A stretch of 64,000 bases of DNA from Sycon ciliatum (GCF_964019385.1 NC_088644.1:18192358-18256357); one strand, 5' to 3'; shown: positions 27,801-35,808, numbered from the stretch's first letter. Numbers and translations are program-made. Notes: generated from the sequence alone by a model not told the origin.

Positions 27801-30800
27801 ATGATGCGGAAGTCCATCAAACCTTACCCTTCGCAAAACTGCACGAAAGCCCCACTCCTTGCTCAATACACAGTGTTTCAGGAATTCACCCTCATTAGTT
27901 GAGCTCGAGTAGGATAATGAAATTTGTGCTGCAGAGGCTTCATTCAGCATGCCAAACATCACCAGGGACACCAGCCGCTACAATGCGACGCTCCGTTTCC
28001 AGCACAACAAACACCTCACAAACTCCAGACGCCGATGTGTGTCAGTGTCGCCTGCGGACTGAGTGCAGAACAAGCGCCGAGGGGAAGTCGGCAGGAAAAG
28101 TGCAAGCTCCCACGTATGAAACAACACACACTTCCTCTATCATTGTTGAAGTTGAAATGCAAGCTATACTATTGGTTACTCAGTAGTGGATCGTTCTTGT
28201 GGATAGTAGCACGCGGGTGTGTGGCATAACATTTACCTTGCTATTCAGTTCAAAACACTCTGTGGAAGATATCAGTGCAGTTGGTAGTGATTTGCTCTCT
28301 CTGTTTTCCCACTGGCACGATAGGCTTAGTCTATATCCAAATACATCCGAATCTGAAAACAGAAAAATTTAGAACGGCTTGGTTTAACCAATAATCAGTA
28401 TAGCAGCAGCATAACAGTCAAGTATAGCAAGCACAACAGTCAAGCAAACTTCATACATGTAGACAAGAGAAACGAAGCACATCCCTGTTTTTGTTGTTGT
28501 TTTTTGGTTTTTTGGTTCTGCTGGTCTCATTCAATACTGCCAGCAATGACAGCCATGTACCAAGTGACTGCATACTTCAGGAACAGCTGTTTAGAGAAAC
28601 TTTGAAAGCCCCGTTTTCTCATATGGATGCACGCAAAGTCATATACACGCCATGGAAAGCAGGAATCAGTGGGCTTTGTTCAATTCCAAGAGCTTGAAAA
28701 TCAGTTGAAACCCAATAATGAATATCCTGAATGGATTGGCTTCAATCAATTTTCATCAAGTAGCACACATCGGGATAATAGGTGATTTGTAAGTTCCTGG
28801 GCAAATGCGTTGGTCATGGCCAAATGCGGAACACTGTGGCGACTCATTGCATGCTGGCAAATTCATCGCCCTAGCCAGCACTTCTTGCTGCACTATCTAC
28901 GTGACCACCATAGAGATCCACCTACCATTCAGTGGAGCTGTCCACAGGAATCTCAACTCATGGCTTATTTGCTCAACTGTGAGATTGTATGGAGCTAGAT
29001 TATTGGCATTGCAGTGGGTCATTTTTGTGTGCCATGCTGTCCAATCACGACAACCTATAGCATAAAACACCAGTTAATTCAAACAGAGAAGAGAACATGG
29101 CTAGGCTGTCCAATTTCATCACTGTGCCAAAGACTATAGGAGACCCATGAATAATGACGTGTTCACAATGTGATGTTTTCAAGTCCATCCAGAGTCTGGA
29201 AAATTCAGGGTACATTGATTGTTGGGCAGTTCAATAGCCAATTACCGTATTTTCACCAATAAAAACGCAGTCTTCAATAAAGGCACAGTGCACGCATGCA
29301 TCGAAACATTTTAACGCACTCTCCACATACAGGCATGCAACAGGCTCAGAACACAGTGTTGTCTGGTTGCCATATCAGGGATATTGGGCGGAGCAGCAGG
29401 CGTGCACGAGTCAGCCTGCAGTTAGTCAGGAGCTGTGACTTGAGTGTAAGAGAAAGACAGGTCGGCCTGCTTAGCGTAGGAGCTGTGGCCTGAACGAGAG
29501 ACCGTCAACCTGCCGTGGGCAGGAGTTGTGACCAAGGCACATGCAACGTTGTACGAATGCACCGGGAGTCTGCCTCCCGCTTTTTATGTTGGTTACTGCC
29601 ACAAAATATTTATTCTGTGCCACTACCGCTTTTCGTATCCTTAATTTCTGGTATGGACAATGGTATTTAACGTTATTAGGCCATCATTTTTTATAGCTAT
29701 GTTTCGCGTCGTCCGCACGCATACGTTTTGATTTTTTCGGAAAAAATAAAAAATCGAACATGCACAGTGAGTGTACGATCGTGCGAGCCATCAGTGTGGA
29801 CAGGTTGCATACGGCGAAGCTGGGATTCAGAAATGGCCTCTAGCCTAGGCCAGCGTTGGTAAATCGTTTGTTCGGCATCTGGGAGCAATATTCTATGAGC
29901 TTACACCAGACCGCATTGATCGCCTAAGCTGAGAGGATGCGTCGTTCCGGAGCTCTTTGCACCGCTGCTGAAGTCTGAGTACAATATTCCAGCGAAGCAT
30001 AGGCACCATGACCAACGGTTGCCTCCTCTGTGAATATTTACTCATGCTGATAACCCAGATGTTGTGCTTCGATGTACGATTTTTCTTTCGAATGTACACC
30101 ATGCACGAGCTATTGTGCTATGTACAGTGCATACACCTCTGATGAGCCTTTTTTATTATTTTGCAACTTTTTTATTTTTTTCCACCTCGCGCATATTAAT
30201 CTGGAAGTTGAACTGACGCGAAACATAGATATAAAAAATGATGGCCTTATTAGAAATATGAAGAAAAAGATCACTCCAAAAACAAAACAGGAACACGGCA
30301 AAATGGGCTTGAAATTATAAAAGCACAGTCTCCAATAATAGCACGGGTCGGAGGGTGGTTGAAAAAAAAAGAAGAGATGCGTGCTCTTATTATTAGAGAA
30401 AATACGGTAAGTCATCTTTCTAAGATTTCGGAACAAAAACTTTTCGAAAACGTTTCAAAACACTTTGAATTGCGTTTCCATTTCATTCCGCTTCGGGGTG
30501 CGCTGTCGCGCGTTTTCGTGTAAACGACCATAGCAAACGCAACGATTCCATTCCGTTTCACCCGCACTCCGTTGTCGTGTAAACGCAAATCATTGTCATG
30601 TAAACACAGCCTAATTCCAACGTAGTTTACATGTCCATTGTACCGCATTTCTGGTGATGACATAATTGCATGCAACTAGGTAGCCATTATAGTCACTATC
30701 AGGGTTATGGGCAGAAAAAAATCGGGGGGGGGGGGGGAGAGGGGGGAATCAGGGGACCCGAAATTTTCTCATTTTATCGCCATTTCGTGCCGCCATTTTG

Positions 30801-32009
30801 GGCGCTAATTTCACCGACACCAGTAAGCAACCGACCAACTATTGTACTTCCATTCCGTGTATTTATTCACCGGCCACTGGAACCCGCCATTGATATGGTT
30901 ATAGAGGTAAGTAATCATAATGATGCAATGATGCAATGATGCAATGATGCAATGATGCAATGATGCAATGATGCAATGACCCATACAATGCTTACTACAT
31001 GTACATGATGTGCACTCCTCATCATGCATATAAAAATATGGCGCCGCACTCTGAAGGGTGGCGCATTCATTTTGAAAGGAGGCGGTCGAAAAGTGAAGGA
31101 GGGTGCAGCGCCCTGCTAGGTCGCTTTGGTGAGAACCCTGACTATGAGTGCAAAATGGCTCAATTTGGAGCCTCTTTGATATGAGAACCGCCTATCGCAG
31201 CCTCTTCATACCAAGACCATACCAGGCTTGGTCAAGAAGACTAAACATCCTGAAATATTCATTTATGCAGTACAGGCTATCCCGGCCTTGAGACCTGAGC
31301 TCTGTACATATTCTTCCCCCTTCTTAGCACAGAACCTCCCACAGGGAAGACAAAATTACTTTGGATTAGATGGTTAAAGTTGCAAGTGTGAGTAAACCCA
31401 AGAAGCGTGAAGTGCGGTGCACCAAAAACAGAGAACAAAATGGACAAAACTAACGAGTTGTTGACAACCTACCTAACAGCCTAAGCGTAAATCTAATCGG
31501 CTTCTGTATACATAGTTAGGTTTCTTGCTGTGATTATAAACAGCTTCTAAAACATTCAACAACTTCGCTCTGCGTAATGTAAACAGAAGCCGATTAGATT
31601 TACGCTTAGGCTGTTAGGTAGGTCGTCAACAACACGTTAGTTTTGTCCATTTTGTTCTCTGTTTTTGGTGCACCGCACTTCACTATATGCTTACTTGACG
31701 GTTTCATGCCCAAGGAAATCTTCAAGAACGCGACAAATAAACTCAGGACTCAAAATTTACAGGCATATACTACCTACATGACATATTGCTGTTGTAGTTA
31801 CAGCATGTGCGGTGGTTAGTCACGGGAAGAGAAGTGCACTTTGGCACCGGCGTAGCAGCTGAAACACCATCACCGGAGGCATCAACTATCACACTACTGG
31901 CATCCCGGATTACATTGAAATAGAAGACTAGAACCACTATCATCTTGAGACTGCTTCGAAATGCCTGCCGACATGGGGAAATAGGGATGACAGAAGACAC
32001 GAGAATCAT
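11089..32009 (-). CDS. interleukin-17-receptor-like SEFIR protein, 11-exon model
   Basis: Exons E1-E11 (listed separately) join with matching phases 1,1,0,0,1,1,1,0,1,1 to give about 765 codons (743 if the second ATG is used). The order is signal peptide, two fibronectin-III-like modules each opening with a Cys-Arg-Asp segment, a Ser/Thr-rich stalk, a single transmembrane helix, and a cytoplasmic SEFIR domain. In the IL-17 receptor family the SEFIR domain recruits SEFIR adaptors such as Act1/CIKS by homotypic contact, after the paired FnIII domains bind ligand. The domain identity and the splice phases are seen; the signalling role is inferred from the family. Introns are 0.1-5.1 kb and filled with transposons and minisatellites. 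E4 (30 bp) and the acceptor of E10 are the weakest points. No promoter could be assigned. Confidence 0.72.
12271..12420 (+). repeat. 25-bp minisatellite, six perfect units
   Basis: Exactly six copies of GTTGTTTCTATTCCTGCACT plus GCGCC, 150 bp, in the intron between E10 and E11 of the receptor gene. Confidence 0.97.
12431..12645. mobile_element. MITE of the TACTGTAATTTCA family
   Basis: About 215 bp of ACCGAAAATTTC-rich sequence with termini TACTATTGTAATTTCAC and GAAATTAGAGTA. The copy at 36948-37161 is the same element in opposite orientation. TA at both ends fits a TA duplication. Confidence 0.8.
12646..14630. other. intron sequence, nothing further recognised
   Basis: Intron between E10 and E11. 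It contains short homopolymer runs (14347-14367, C) and CTGT repeats near 14200. No exon in phase with its neighbours was found. Confidence 0.4.
14640..14765 (+). repeat. short degenerate tandem repeat
   Basis: Four to five units of about 24-30 bp sharing ATATCCAGTGATGT. Confidence 0.75.
15158..15300. mobile_element. possible fragment of the 38-kb hAT-like element
   Basis: GGTTGGTCAGG, CCATGGCCGGACCA and CCGGACCAACC resemble the subterminal sequence of the element at 38218-38864. No complete termini are visible. Confidence 0.35.
15427..15729 (-). CDS. E10: stalk and transmembrane helix of the receptor
   Basis: A phase 1-1 exon of 303 bp. The first about 70 codons are Ser/Thr-rich (TTPSVASTISVSRR), followed by the hydrophobic segment YLLVVILVVVIFVLICIAA and a basic stop-transfer KRTCQR. 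The donor AACG/GTGAGT at 15427 is strong. The acceptor is placed at GCAGCAG/TAGTT (15730-15731); an alternative three bases upstream keeps the frame. An acceptor further upstream near 15813 would add a second hydrophobic run and is less likely. Confidence 0.7.
16385..16505 (+). repeat. imperfect tandem repeat, about 45 bp x 2.7
   Basis: Three units of CAACTTCAACGGGA, CGTACCATTAC and AACGTGGTGCCC in decreasing similarity. Confidence 0.7.
16661..17038 (+). mobile_element. CTGTCC MITE copy B, target duplication ACATGT
   Basis: A 378-bp copy with CTGTCCCCGGGG termini and perfect ACATGT duplications at 16655-16660 and 17039-17044. It lies in the intron between E9 and E10. Confidence 0.93.
17313..17391 (-). 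CDS. E9: last strands of FnIII-like module 2
   Basis: Acceptor TTGTTTAG, 79 bp, donor CCAG/GTATGT; phase 0 to 1. The peptide MFGIQAISSTPVITYSGYAW continues VAVSN, the F and G strands of an FnIII fold. It pairs by phase with E5 in module 1. Confidence 0.7.
17888..17913 (+). repeat. poly(G) tract
   Basis: A G run interrupted once, in the E8-E9 intron. Confidence 0.9.
18373..18694 (+). repeat. 27-bp minisatellite, about 12 units
   Basis: Units of TACTCATGCAATAGAGATCT plus TGGCATA; one unit lacks three bases. Because 27 is a multiple of three and no unit contains a stop in several frames, it produces long open frames on both strands (YTHAIEILA on plus), but no splice sites or start support coding. 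It lies in the E8-E9 intron. Confidence 0.95.
18848..19130 (+). mobile_element. tRNA-derived SINE, copy 1
   Basis: The head GCAGGCACAGTGGGTTGGTC, then a B-box-like GGTTCAAGTCC and body CTGCCGTGCTGC, GGGAACTTGTGGCCAGGCAC and ACATGGATGCGGC. The same order occurs at 26090 and, inverted, at 37661. The 3' end differs from the other two copies. Confidence 0.75.
19139..19483. mobile_element. MITE with TAGGGAGGTTCTGCT termini
   Basis: TIR TAGGGAGGTTCTGCTCTACG at the left is mirrored by CGTATAGCAGAACCTCCCTA at the right, 345 bp, with ACGTTTC(A)C motifs repeated inside. A related end fragment (AACTAAACCTCCCTAG) is at about 46434-46449. Confidence 0.8.
20001..20164 (-). CDS. E8: core of FnIII-like module 2
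   Basis: A 164-bp exon, phase 1 to 0, donor AAGAAG/GTAAAT. The peptide has PSWLDYDSGMLKWSPPNDT (the L-x-W-x-P-P B-strand motif of FnIII domains) and HKYNIRFYSRNSG (C strand), ending VSCKDKK. It carries the sequon NDT. Confidence 0.72.
20413..20478 (-). CDS. E7: linker exon before FnIII-like module 2
   Basis: A 66-bp exon, phase 1 to 1, with an excellent acceptor (TTTTTACTTTTTAG) and donor (TGTG/GTAAGC). The peptide NIEQLSQFKSDNYTDVRLCE then CG has one sequon (NYT) and two cysteines. Confidence 0.7.
20903..20949 (-). pseudogene. 3' half of a tRNA-Lys-like sequence
   Basis: Minus-strand ATCTCAGGGTCGTGGGTAC followed by AAGCCCTGCGTTGGGCGCCA matches the known 3' half of eukaryotic tRNA-Lys from the anticodon arm to the CCA end. 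No 5' half is present; the homology stops at the TTAA where the neighbouring element begins. Confidence 0.65.
20954..21464. mobile_element. MITE with TTAA target site
   Basis: TIR TGATAGCTTGCAT at the left and ATGCAAGCTATCA at the right, flanked by TTAA at 20950-20953 and 21465-21468. A palindromic CCTACCGGTAGG box lies inside each end. The 511-bp non-coding unit resembles TTAA-specific superfamilies (piggyBac or Kolobok). Confidence 0.82.
21489..21551 (-). CDS. E6: Cys-rich opening of module 2
   Basis: A 63-bp exon, phase 1 to 1, acceptor TTTGTTGCAG and donor TTTT/GTAAGT, both strong. The peptide is CRDRGCPLHRFAFRHGCNEF. The opening Cys-Arg-Asp recalls the CRDW start of E2, supporting module duplication. 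Confidence 0.7.
21715..21838 (+). mobile_element. LINE 3' end with (CTA)n tail
   Basis: GCCTGTTGGGAGTTCCCTAG followed by a CTA trinucleotide run (about 21778-21838). The same GCCTGTTGGGACTTCCCTAG then ACTACTAC occurs at the 3' end of the LINE fragment at 40715-41400, so this is a severely 5'-truncated copy of that family. Confidence 0.75.
21881..23480. mobile_element. 1.6-kb foldback element
   Basis: Arms of about 140 bp at 21881-22023 and 23338-23480 are inverted copies (shared GACGCTGAGTCGACTGGTTT and AAAAGCGCCATTTC). The central part has no recognised coding sequence. A third partial copy of the arm lies at about 21615-21690. Confidence 0.8.
23110..23345. repeat. inner hairpin of the foldback element
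   Basis: TTCCCAATCGAACATGGTTG at the left is mirrored by CAACCATGTTCGATTGGGAA at the right. The arms of about 65 bp include a CCAGTCACCTGGTCAC motif. Confidence 0.85.
23485..23775. repeat. dispersed repeat, also at 54.7-56.3 kb inverted
   Basis: The blocks CGGCTTATCGGCTAAACGA, GCTCAAGACTACTCGCAC, GGAACTCCAGCCCCTGCAGC and ACGTACATCGATGTTGCAAG recur in inverted orientation at 54660-54935 and 56200-56305. Confidence 0.7.
24677..25106. mobile_element. MITE with TACCGTATTATCTC termini
   Basis: The left TACCGTATTATCTCCAATAT is mirrored by AGAGATAATACGGTA at the right, 430 bp. Inside are several AAGCCC(A/T)GCGCTTAT palindromic motifs. A single terminus of a related copy lies at 23790-23812. Confidence 0.8.
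25202..25938 (+). repeat. 44-bp minisatellite, about 16-17 units
   Basis: Near-identical units ACACAGCCTAAGTCCTTTTG then CCACTCTCTGAGGGGTACGT and CTAA. The first two units differ slightly (CTCCCTG and CAATCCCTG), the rest are homogeneous. It lies in the intron between E5 and E6. Confidence 0.97.
26090..26531 (+). mobile_element. tRNA-derived SINE, copy 2, with internal VNTR
   Basis: The head GCAGGCAGGTATAGTGGGAT, B-box GGTTCAAGTC and body GGAACCCGTGGCCTGGCACG and GATTTTCGGTCTTTGACCAC. It ends near CGTGAATTATTTTGG. Within its 3' part a 30-bp unit is repeated five times (26330-26480). Confidence 0.78.
26330..26480 (+). repeat. 30-bp VNTR inside the SINE
   Basis: Five units of TCCTAGAGGGTGGTGGC and (A/G)TTCCTGCCTTGA. 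The inverted copy at 37.7 kb has one unit. Confidence 0.92.
26688..26751 (-). CDS. E5: last strands of FnIII-like module 1
   Basis: A 64-bp exon, acceptor TTGTTCATAG, donor ACAA/GTAAGA, phase 0 to 1. The peptide VSSLPAVSHKLATITKTFEL has the position and phase that E9 has in module 2. Confidence 0.6.
27069..27098 (-). CDS. E4: 30-bp micro-exon (tentative)
   Basis: Acceptor CTCTGCAAAG and donor CAT/GTAAGG, phase 0 to 0. It encodes QDATARCQLH, which together with the start of E5 gives the alternating F-strand pattern CQLHVSSLP. Skipping it would also keep the frame, so it could be alternative or wrong. Confidence 0.45.
27765..28090. repeat. dispersed repeat R1, diverged copy
   Basis: CTTGCTCAATACACAGTGTT, AACATCACCAGGGACAC and AACAAACACCTC occur in the same order as at 39838-40260. 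Confidence 0.75.
28237..28352 (-). CDS. E3: middle of FnIII-like module 1
   Basis: A 116-bp exon, strong acceptor TTCTGTTTTCAG, donor AAG/GTAAAT, phase 1 to 0 as for E8. The peptide includes VFGYRLSLSCQWENRES and ISSTECFELNSK with two cysteines. Confidence 0.7.
28926..29054 (-). CDS. E2: Cys-rich start and first strands of FnIII-like module 1
   Basis: A 129-bp exon, acceptor ATGCTATAG, donor AATG/GTAGGT, phase 1 to 1. The peptide CRDWTAWHTKMTHCNANNL then APYNLTVEQISHELRFLWTA and P has the P-x-N-L-T-V and L-x-W-x-x-P pattern of FnIII A and B strands and one sequon (NLT). Confidence 0.72.
29243..30409. mobile_element. 1.17-kb inverted-repeat element with TACCGTATTTTC termini
   Basis: The left TACCGTATTTTCACCAATAA is mirrored by TTATTAGAGAAAATACGGTA. 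An inner inverted pair, GGCCATCATTTTTTATAGCT at 29680 and its near-inverse ATAAAAAATGATGGCC at 30232, lies inside. No transposase frame. Confidence 0.75.
30920..30978 (+). repeat. (ATGATGCA)n tandem repeat
   Basis: Seven 8-bp units. Confidence 0.95.
31407..31683. mobile_element. near-perfect long hairpin (MITE-like)
   Basis: Arms of about 105 bp (31407-31512 and 31577-31683) start GTGAAGTGCGGTGCACC and end with its inverse. I see only two to four mismatches. It lies in intron 1 of the receptor gene, about 95 bp beyond the E1 donor. Confidence 0.88.
31778..32009 (-). CDS. E1: signal peptide exon of the receptor
   Basis: The first coding exon opens at ATG 32007-32009, or more probably at ATG 31941-31943, where MIVVLVFYFNVIRDASS makes a compact signal peptide. 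It continues ATPVPKCTSLPV and HRTCCNYNSNMS with three cysteines and the sequon NMS. The donor TCAT/GTAGGT gives phase 1, matching E2. The 5' UTR and promoter were not found. Confidence 0.58.
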
Positions 32010-32317
32010 GACAACATTGCAACAATAATCTTATCATGATAGCAATGCCCAACCCGGCATTTAACGGGTGACTACTTCCAATCTAATCTGAGCGAATCTT
32101 ACCTATATAAAAAAAGTGAATGGGCAGATGGATGCAAGATACAGTATGCGTAACTATCCACCACTGTAACCATGGTAACTAAATGATGCGCATTCAGAAA
32201 GTGTGATAACTAGGCACACAACTGACAGACCACTGAGATATTGGCAACAACCTTACACCTAGCTCTAACACATGTTGCAATTCCAATGTGTAAACCAACA
32301 GCATTCAGCTTACTTCT

Positions 32318-32357
32318 GACTGCTTAAGATCTACTATGATGTAGATCTTAAGCAGTC
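32318..32357. repeat. perfect 17-bp inverted repeat
   Basis: GACTGCTTAAGATCTAC, loop TATGAT, then GTAGATCTTAAGCAGTC. It lies about 310 bp upstream of the first ATG of the receptor gene. Confidence 0.95.
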
Positions 32358-33701
32358 AATTTTTAATATAGTTGCAGGGGTGGAGAGTTACACATAACTC
32401 GTATTCATGGGTCCTTTTACTTATATTTTCTTATCAGCTCAGTATACGAATCTTATCTAATCATCATTTTGTTTTAATCAGGTACATGTCAGGATACAAA
32501 TGGCACTGATAATAGGTTTTAGGGCATGGCAGCTCGAGCCCTATGGTTATTAAGAGCAAGGCCGCTGTCCCGTCGTCTAGGAGATGACCAATCAGCGACC
32601 TTACCGCCAAGAGCCTTACGAGGGTCTACTGCCCGCTCAATCGTAATTTTACTGAATGTGCCGTCTAAACAAGTGCGTACAATTTCAAGTACACATTATA
32701 GTACGGTGCAGACCATGAACTATGCAGAAAATGTACAGTGTACAACTAAAATCTACGCACCCTGAAGACTACAACTGGTGATAATTTGATTTTTAGGGTA
32801 TACTTCCCCTATAAGCGAGGATATCTCCTTTGTCTGCTTCGATGCTATGGGAATAATAGTGCATGGCAGATCAGGCCTAAAGGCTTGATAGCACCTCCAT
32901 GTTAGCCCGGGGCTAACCTGTTGAGCACTAACAAGCCCTCCCTGCCATGCACTGTCCTATAACATTAGTGATTTAGCAAGTTAGCCCCAGGCTTGTTGGC
33001 CTGAGGACTGCTGTGCAGCTCCACTGCAGCAATGTCGCATGATTGTATGATTGATATCACAAGGAAAATTTCATCTAGCAAAATTTCCGCTCTGGCAGGA
33101 AATTCAAATCCAGGAATGGACACTGTCCTGCGGAAGTTACGCTCTTGGGACAGTTTGACATTTATGTGCTTTCGAGGTGGTTGATTTAAAAAGCCTGAGG
33201 ATCTGCTGCTCCACTTGTGCATCGTAAATACCTGATATGAAGAGAGATGTACAAAAGCGGTGGTACTATTGGATATCGGAGAATCCGTGAGTGGAAACCA
33301 CACGAAAGCAGGCCACAGGAGGACAACTTGTCCATTGTGATAAAGACTGGGAGTAAGAAATTAAGAAGGGTCTGGGCTATCGTTGTCAGACAAAAGAGAG
33401 AGAACTCAGAGCTGTGGCCGTTGTGTGTGTTAAAATCGCAGTCACCTTTCGCTGTATAATGGTTATAGAAATTTTATTTGCATGCTGTTGAGGCACCAAA
33501 ACATCGAATTTCGGCGAATTCAGTGCGAAATTGCATAATCGGGCGAAAATATCGGTGACTTCTTCAAAACCACTGTTTTTGGCGAATTTTTCCGCCGGCC
33601 GACTTGGGAAATGCCTAAAGACTAAAGAGTGAAGAAAAAGCTTGACCAGAGACCGTTGCCCTACTGGCATCAACAGGCAAAGGCAACTCTCTACCCTATG
33701 T
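32358..33701. other. 5' flank of the receptor gene, nothing further recognised
   Basis: No exon or repeat family accepted. Confidence 0.4.
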
Positions 33702-33816
33702 CCACCTAGCTAGTACTGACTTAGTGCATGTGACGTTGAACTACATTCCACCTAGCTAGTACTGACTTAGTGCATGTGACGTTGAACTACATTCCACCTA
33801 GCTAGTACTAACTTTG
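33702..33816 (+). repeat. 46-bp direct repeat, 2.5 units
   Basis: CCACCTAGCTAGTACTGACT then TAGTGCATGTGACGTTGAAC and TACATT, twice, then a partial third unit. Confidence 0.95.
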
Positions 33817-34797
33817 TATCTGTGAATTTGAATGAATTGTGTGTCACATGCTCATGCGAGACCACACATGCATTTTGTCGCAGGAATGTTGCGTGAAACG
33901 ACATGCGCAAAATCTCAGTTGTCACCACTAGTGCACTGTGAATCCTCTCCTGTAGGTTGGATCGTGGCCAGAATGCTCGGATGAATGTTACAGTGTAGCT
34001 GTCCTTCCCGACAACTAATTACTTGAAATGTGACAGGAGAAGCCTATAACAGTAAAGCTATACCCAGTCACATTTCCTATCATCTTAACTTAACTACCAC
34101 ACATAAGACAATTTGTCTGATCAAGTGAACAAGAAAATGACTACCGGTATGTTCTTGTACTTGATGCCAAAAACCTTCCAGAATCAGACGAGCATATGCA
34201 GCCGGAGACAAGTAATATTATCATTGTGGAATTGGTGATGACAGGCCCTCGGAATGCAACAGTTCCAGGTGACCCCGCCTACAGATAATGCCTTATATGC
34301 CACTTGGTGCCAGTTGACCCACCCACACCACATTAGAAACTCATTTGTTTACCTAACAGAACAGACACTGGAATTACGATAAACGACCCACGGATGTCAC
34401 AGATCATAATATATACAGTGGCTATAATTATAGTGTACAACTTGCACTCACAACTGGCACTCTTTATGTTTGAGTTCGGCCAGTATACCCCAGTATACGA
34501 GACTGGCACGTACATACACATTGTGAAACAATGTCCGATGCATTCTCGGCATATCGGATCGTGTACATACCAGTGCTTCCATGTACTCATATTGACAGAT
34601 TTGGAGCATACGAGTAGAACACTTCCGTGCAGGCACGGCACTCATAAGTTGCACACCTCACTGAAGCGCATGCAACGCAACCTGCACGGTCACTTGTCAC
34701 TTCTAGAGGAGCCACCCCAACTCCACGAGTAAATGATTGCACTGCAGGTGGCTGACCGTGCCACCAAAACATACATTCCGACGCCCCTGCATGCACA

Positions 34798-35060
34798 GTG
34801 GCACGGTTGTACAGTGTGTCAGTGGGGCAGCAGTACACATGCACAGTGGTGCAGCTGTACACTTACACAGTGACACAGCGGTACAGTGCGGCAGCGGTAC
34901 AGTGACACAGCGGTACAGTGACACAGCGGTACAGTGACACAACGATACAGTGCGGCAGCAGTACACTTGCACAGTGGCACGACGGTACAGGGAGGGGGGG
35001 GGGGCAGCGATACACTTGCACAGCCTGTGCAGCGGGACAGTGACACAGCGGTACGGTGGT
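34798..35060 (+). repeat. degenerate CAGTGGCACAGCGGTA minisatellite
   Basis: Variable units around ACAGTGACACAGCGGT of about 16 bp, with a poly(G) run at about 34995. Confidence 0.85.
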
Positions 35061-35220
35061 TGAGGCAGTGGCTTCGTATCGGAGCGCGCCAGAGCGGATT
35101 CAAATTCATGTCCATCTTGGCACTTGTACTTTGATTCGAAAACGCTATCACCGTGAGACTAATTCAAGGTAAACAGTCAGGGGAAATTAACTGGCAGAAA
35201 CGCGAGAGAGATAAAATGTC

Positions 35221-35292
35221 AACCCCACCAGGACTCGAACCCGGGACCTTGCTTGTCAAGACCAATGCTCTACCCAACTGAGCTATGGGACC
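35221..35292 (-). tRNA. tRNA-like sequence, left arm (probably not a functional tRNA)
   Basis: It reads GGTCCCATAGCTCAGTTGGG then TAGAGC (A-box) and CCGGGTTCGAGTCC (B-box), with a 7-bp acceptor stem that pairs GGTCCCA with TGGGGTT using three wobble pairs. Anticodon identity is uncertain. Its position inside a transposon arm favours a SINE-type promoter. Confidence 0.55.
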
Positions 35293-35534
35293 AGGCCAAA
35301 CCAGAAGGCGCGGACAAGTGTTTCACTCCTAAGTCAGCTCACAACACGTGCCACACATACTGGTGGCACTTGGGTCTTTTCCCGTCCCTGGGGGACAACC
35401 ATGATCAGTTTCTGGAACGTACCACTAGAGTCCTCCGGGGTAGGGAAAAGACTCAAGTGCCATCAGTACGTGTGGCATGTGTTGTGAGCTGCCTTTGGAG
35501 TGAAAAACGTGTCAGCGCCTTCTAGGTTTGGCCT

Positions 35535-35606
35535 GGTCCCATAGCTCAGATGGTTAGAGCATTGGTCATGACAAGCAAGATCCCGGGTTTGAGTCCTGGA
35601 GGGGTT
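35535..35606 (+). tRNA. tRNA-like sequence, right arm (probably not a functional tRNA)
   Basis: Inverted copy of the left-arm sequence with GGTCCCATAGCTCAGATGG and B-box GGGTTTGAGTCC. The anticodon loop (CATGACA) lacks the usual U33, so it is not a normal tRNA. Confidence 0.5.
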
Positions 35607-35751
35607 GGCATTTTTCCGCCTTTTCTAGCAGTTCACTTCCCCTGACTGTTTAAATTGAATTCGAAGTTTTAATTCCATTCCCATTTCAATTCCCATTTCA
35701 ATTAATCACAGTGAGACTACAATCATGGATGTGTTCTCTTCAAAGCCAAAT

Positions 35752-35808
35752 ATGGCTCTGCACTGATCAAATGGCTCTGCACTGACCAAATGGCTCTGCA
35801 CTGACCAG
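35752..35808 (+). repeat. 19-bp tandem repeat, three units
   Basis: ATGGCTCTGCACTGACCAA three times with small changes. Confidence 0.95.

Larger units (their letters stand above)
35163..35659. mobile_element. palindromic dimer with two outward tRNA-like arms
   Basis: Two arms of about 240 bp are inverted copies: TTCAAGGTAAACAGTCAGGG at the left, and its inverse CCCTGACTGTTTAAATTGAA at the right. Each arm carries a 72-bp tRNA-like sequence pointing outward, then CAGGCCAAAC, AGAAGGCGC, CACAACACG and CTTTTCCC blocks toward the centre. The central spacer is about 30-50 bp. A degenerate relative is at 8104-9013. Confidence 0.85.

Noticed and set aside
34333-34641. Hydrophobic minus-strand frame as an upstream signal-peptide exon of the receptor
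   Set aside because: It has a donor in phase 1 (CTGTTAG/GTAAAC), but E1 has no phase-1 acceptor to receive it, and E1 already has a start and signal peptide.
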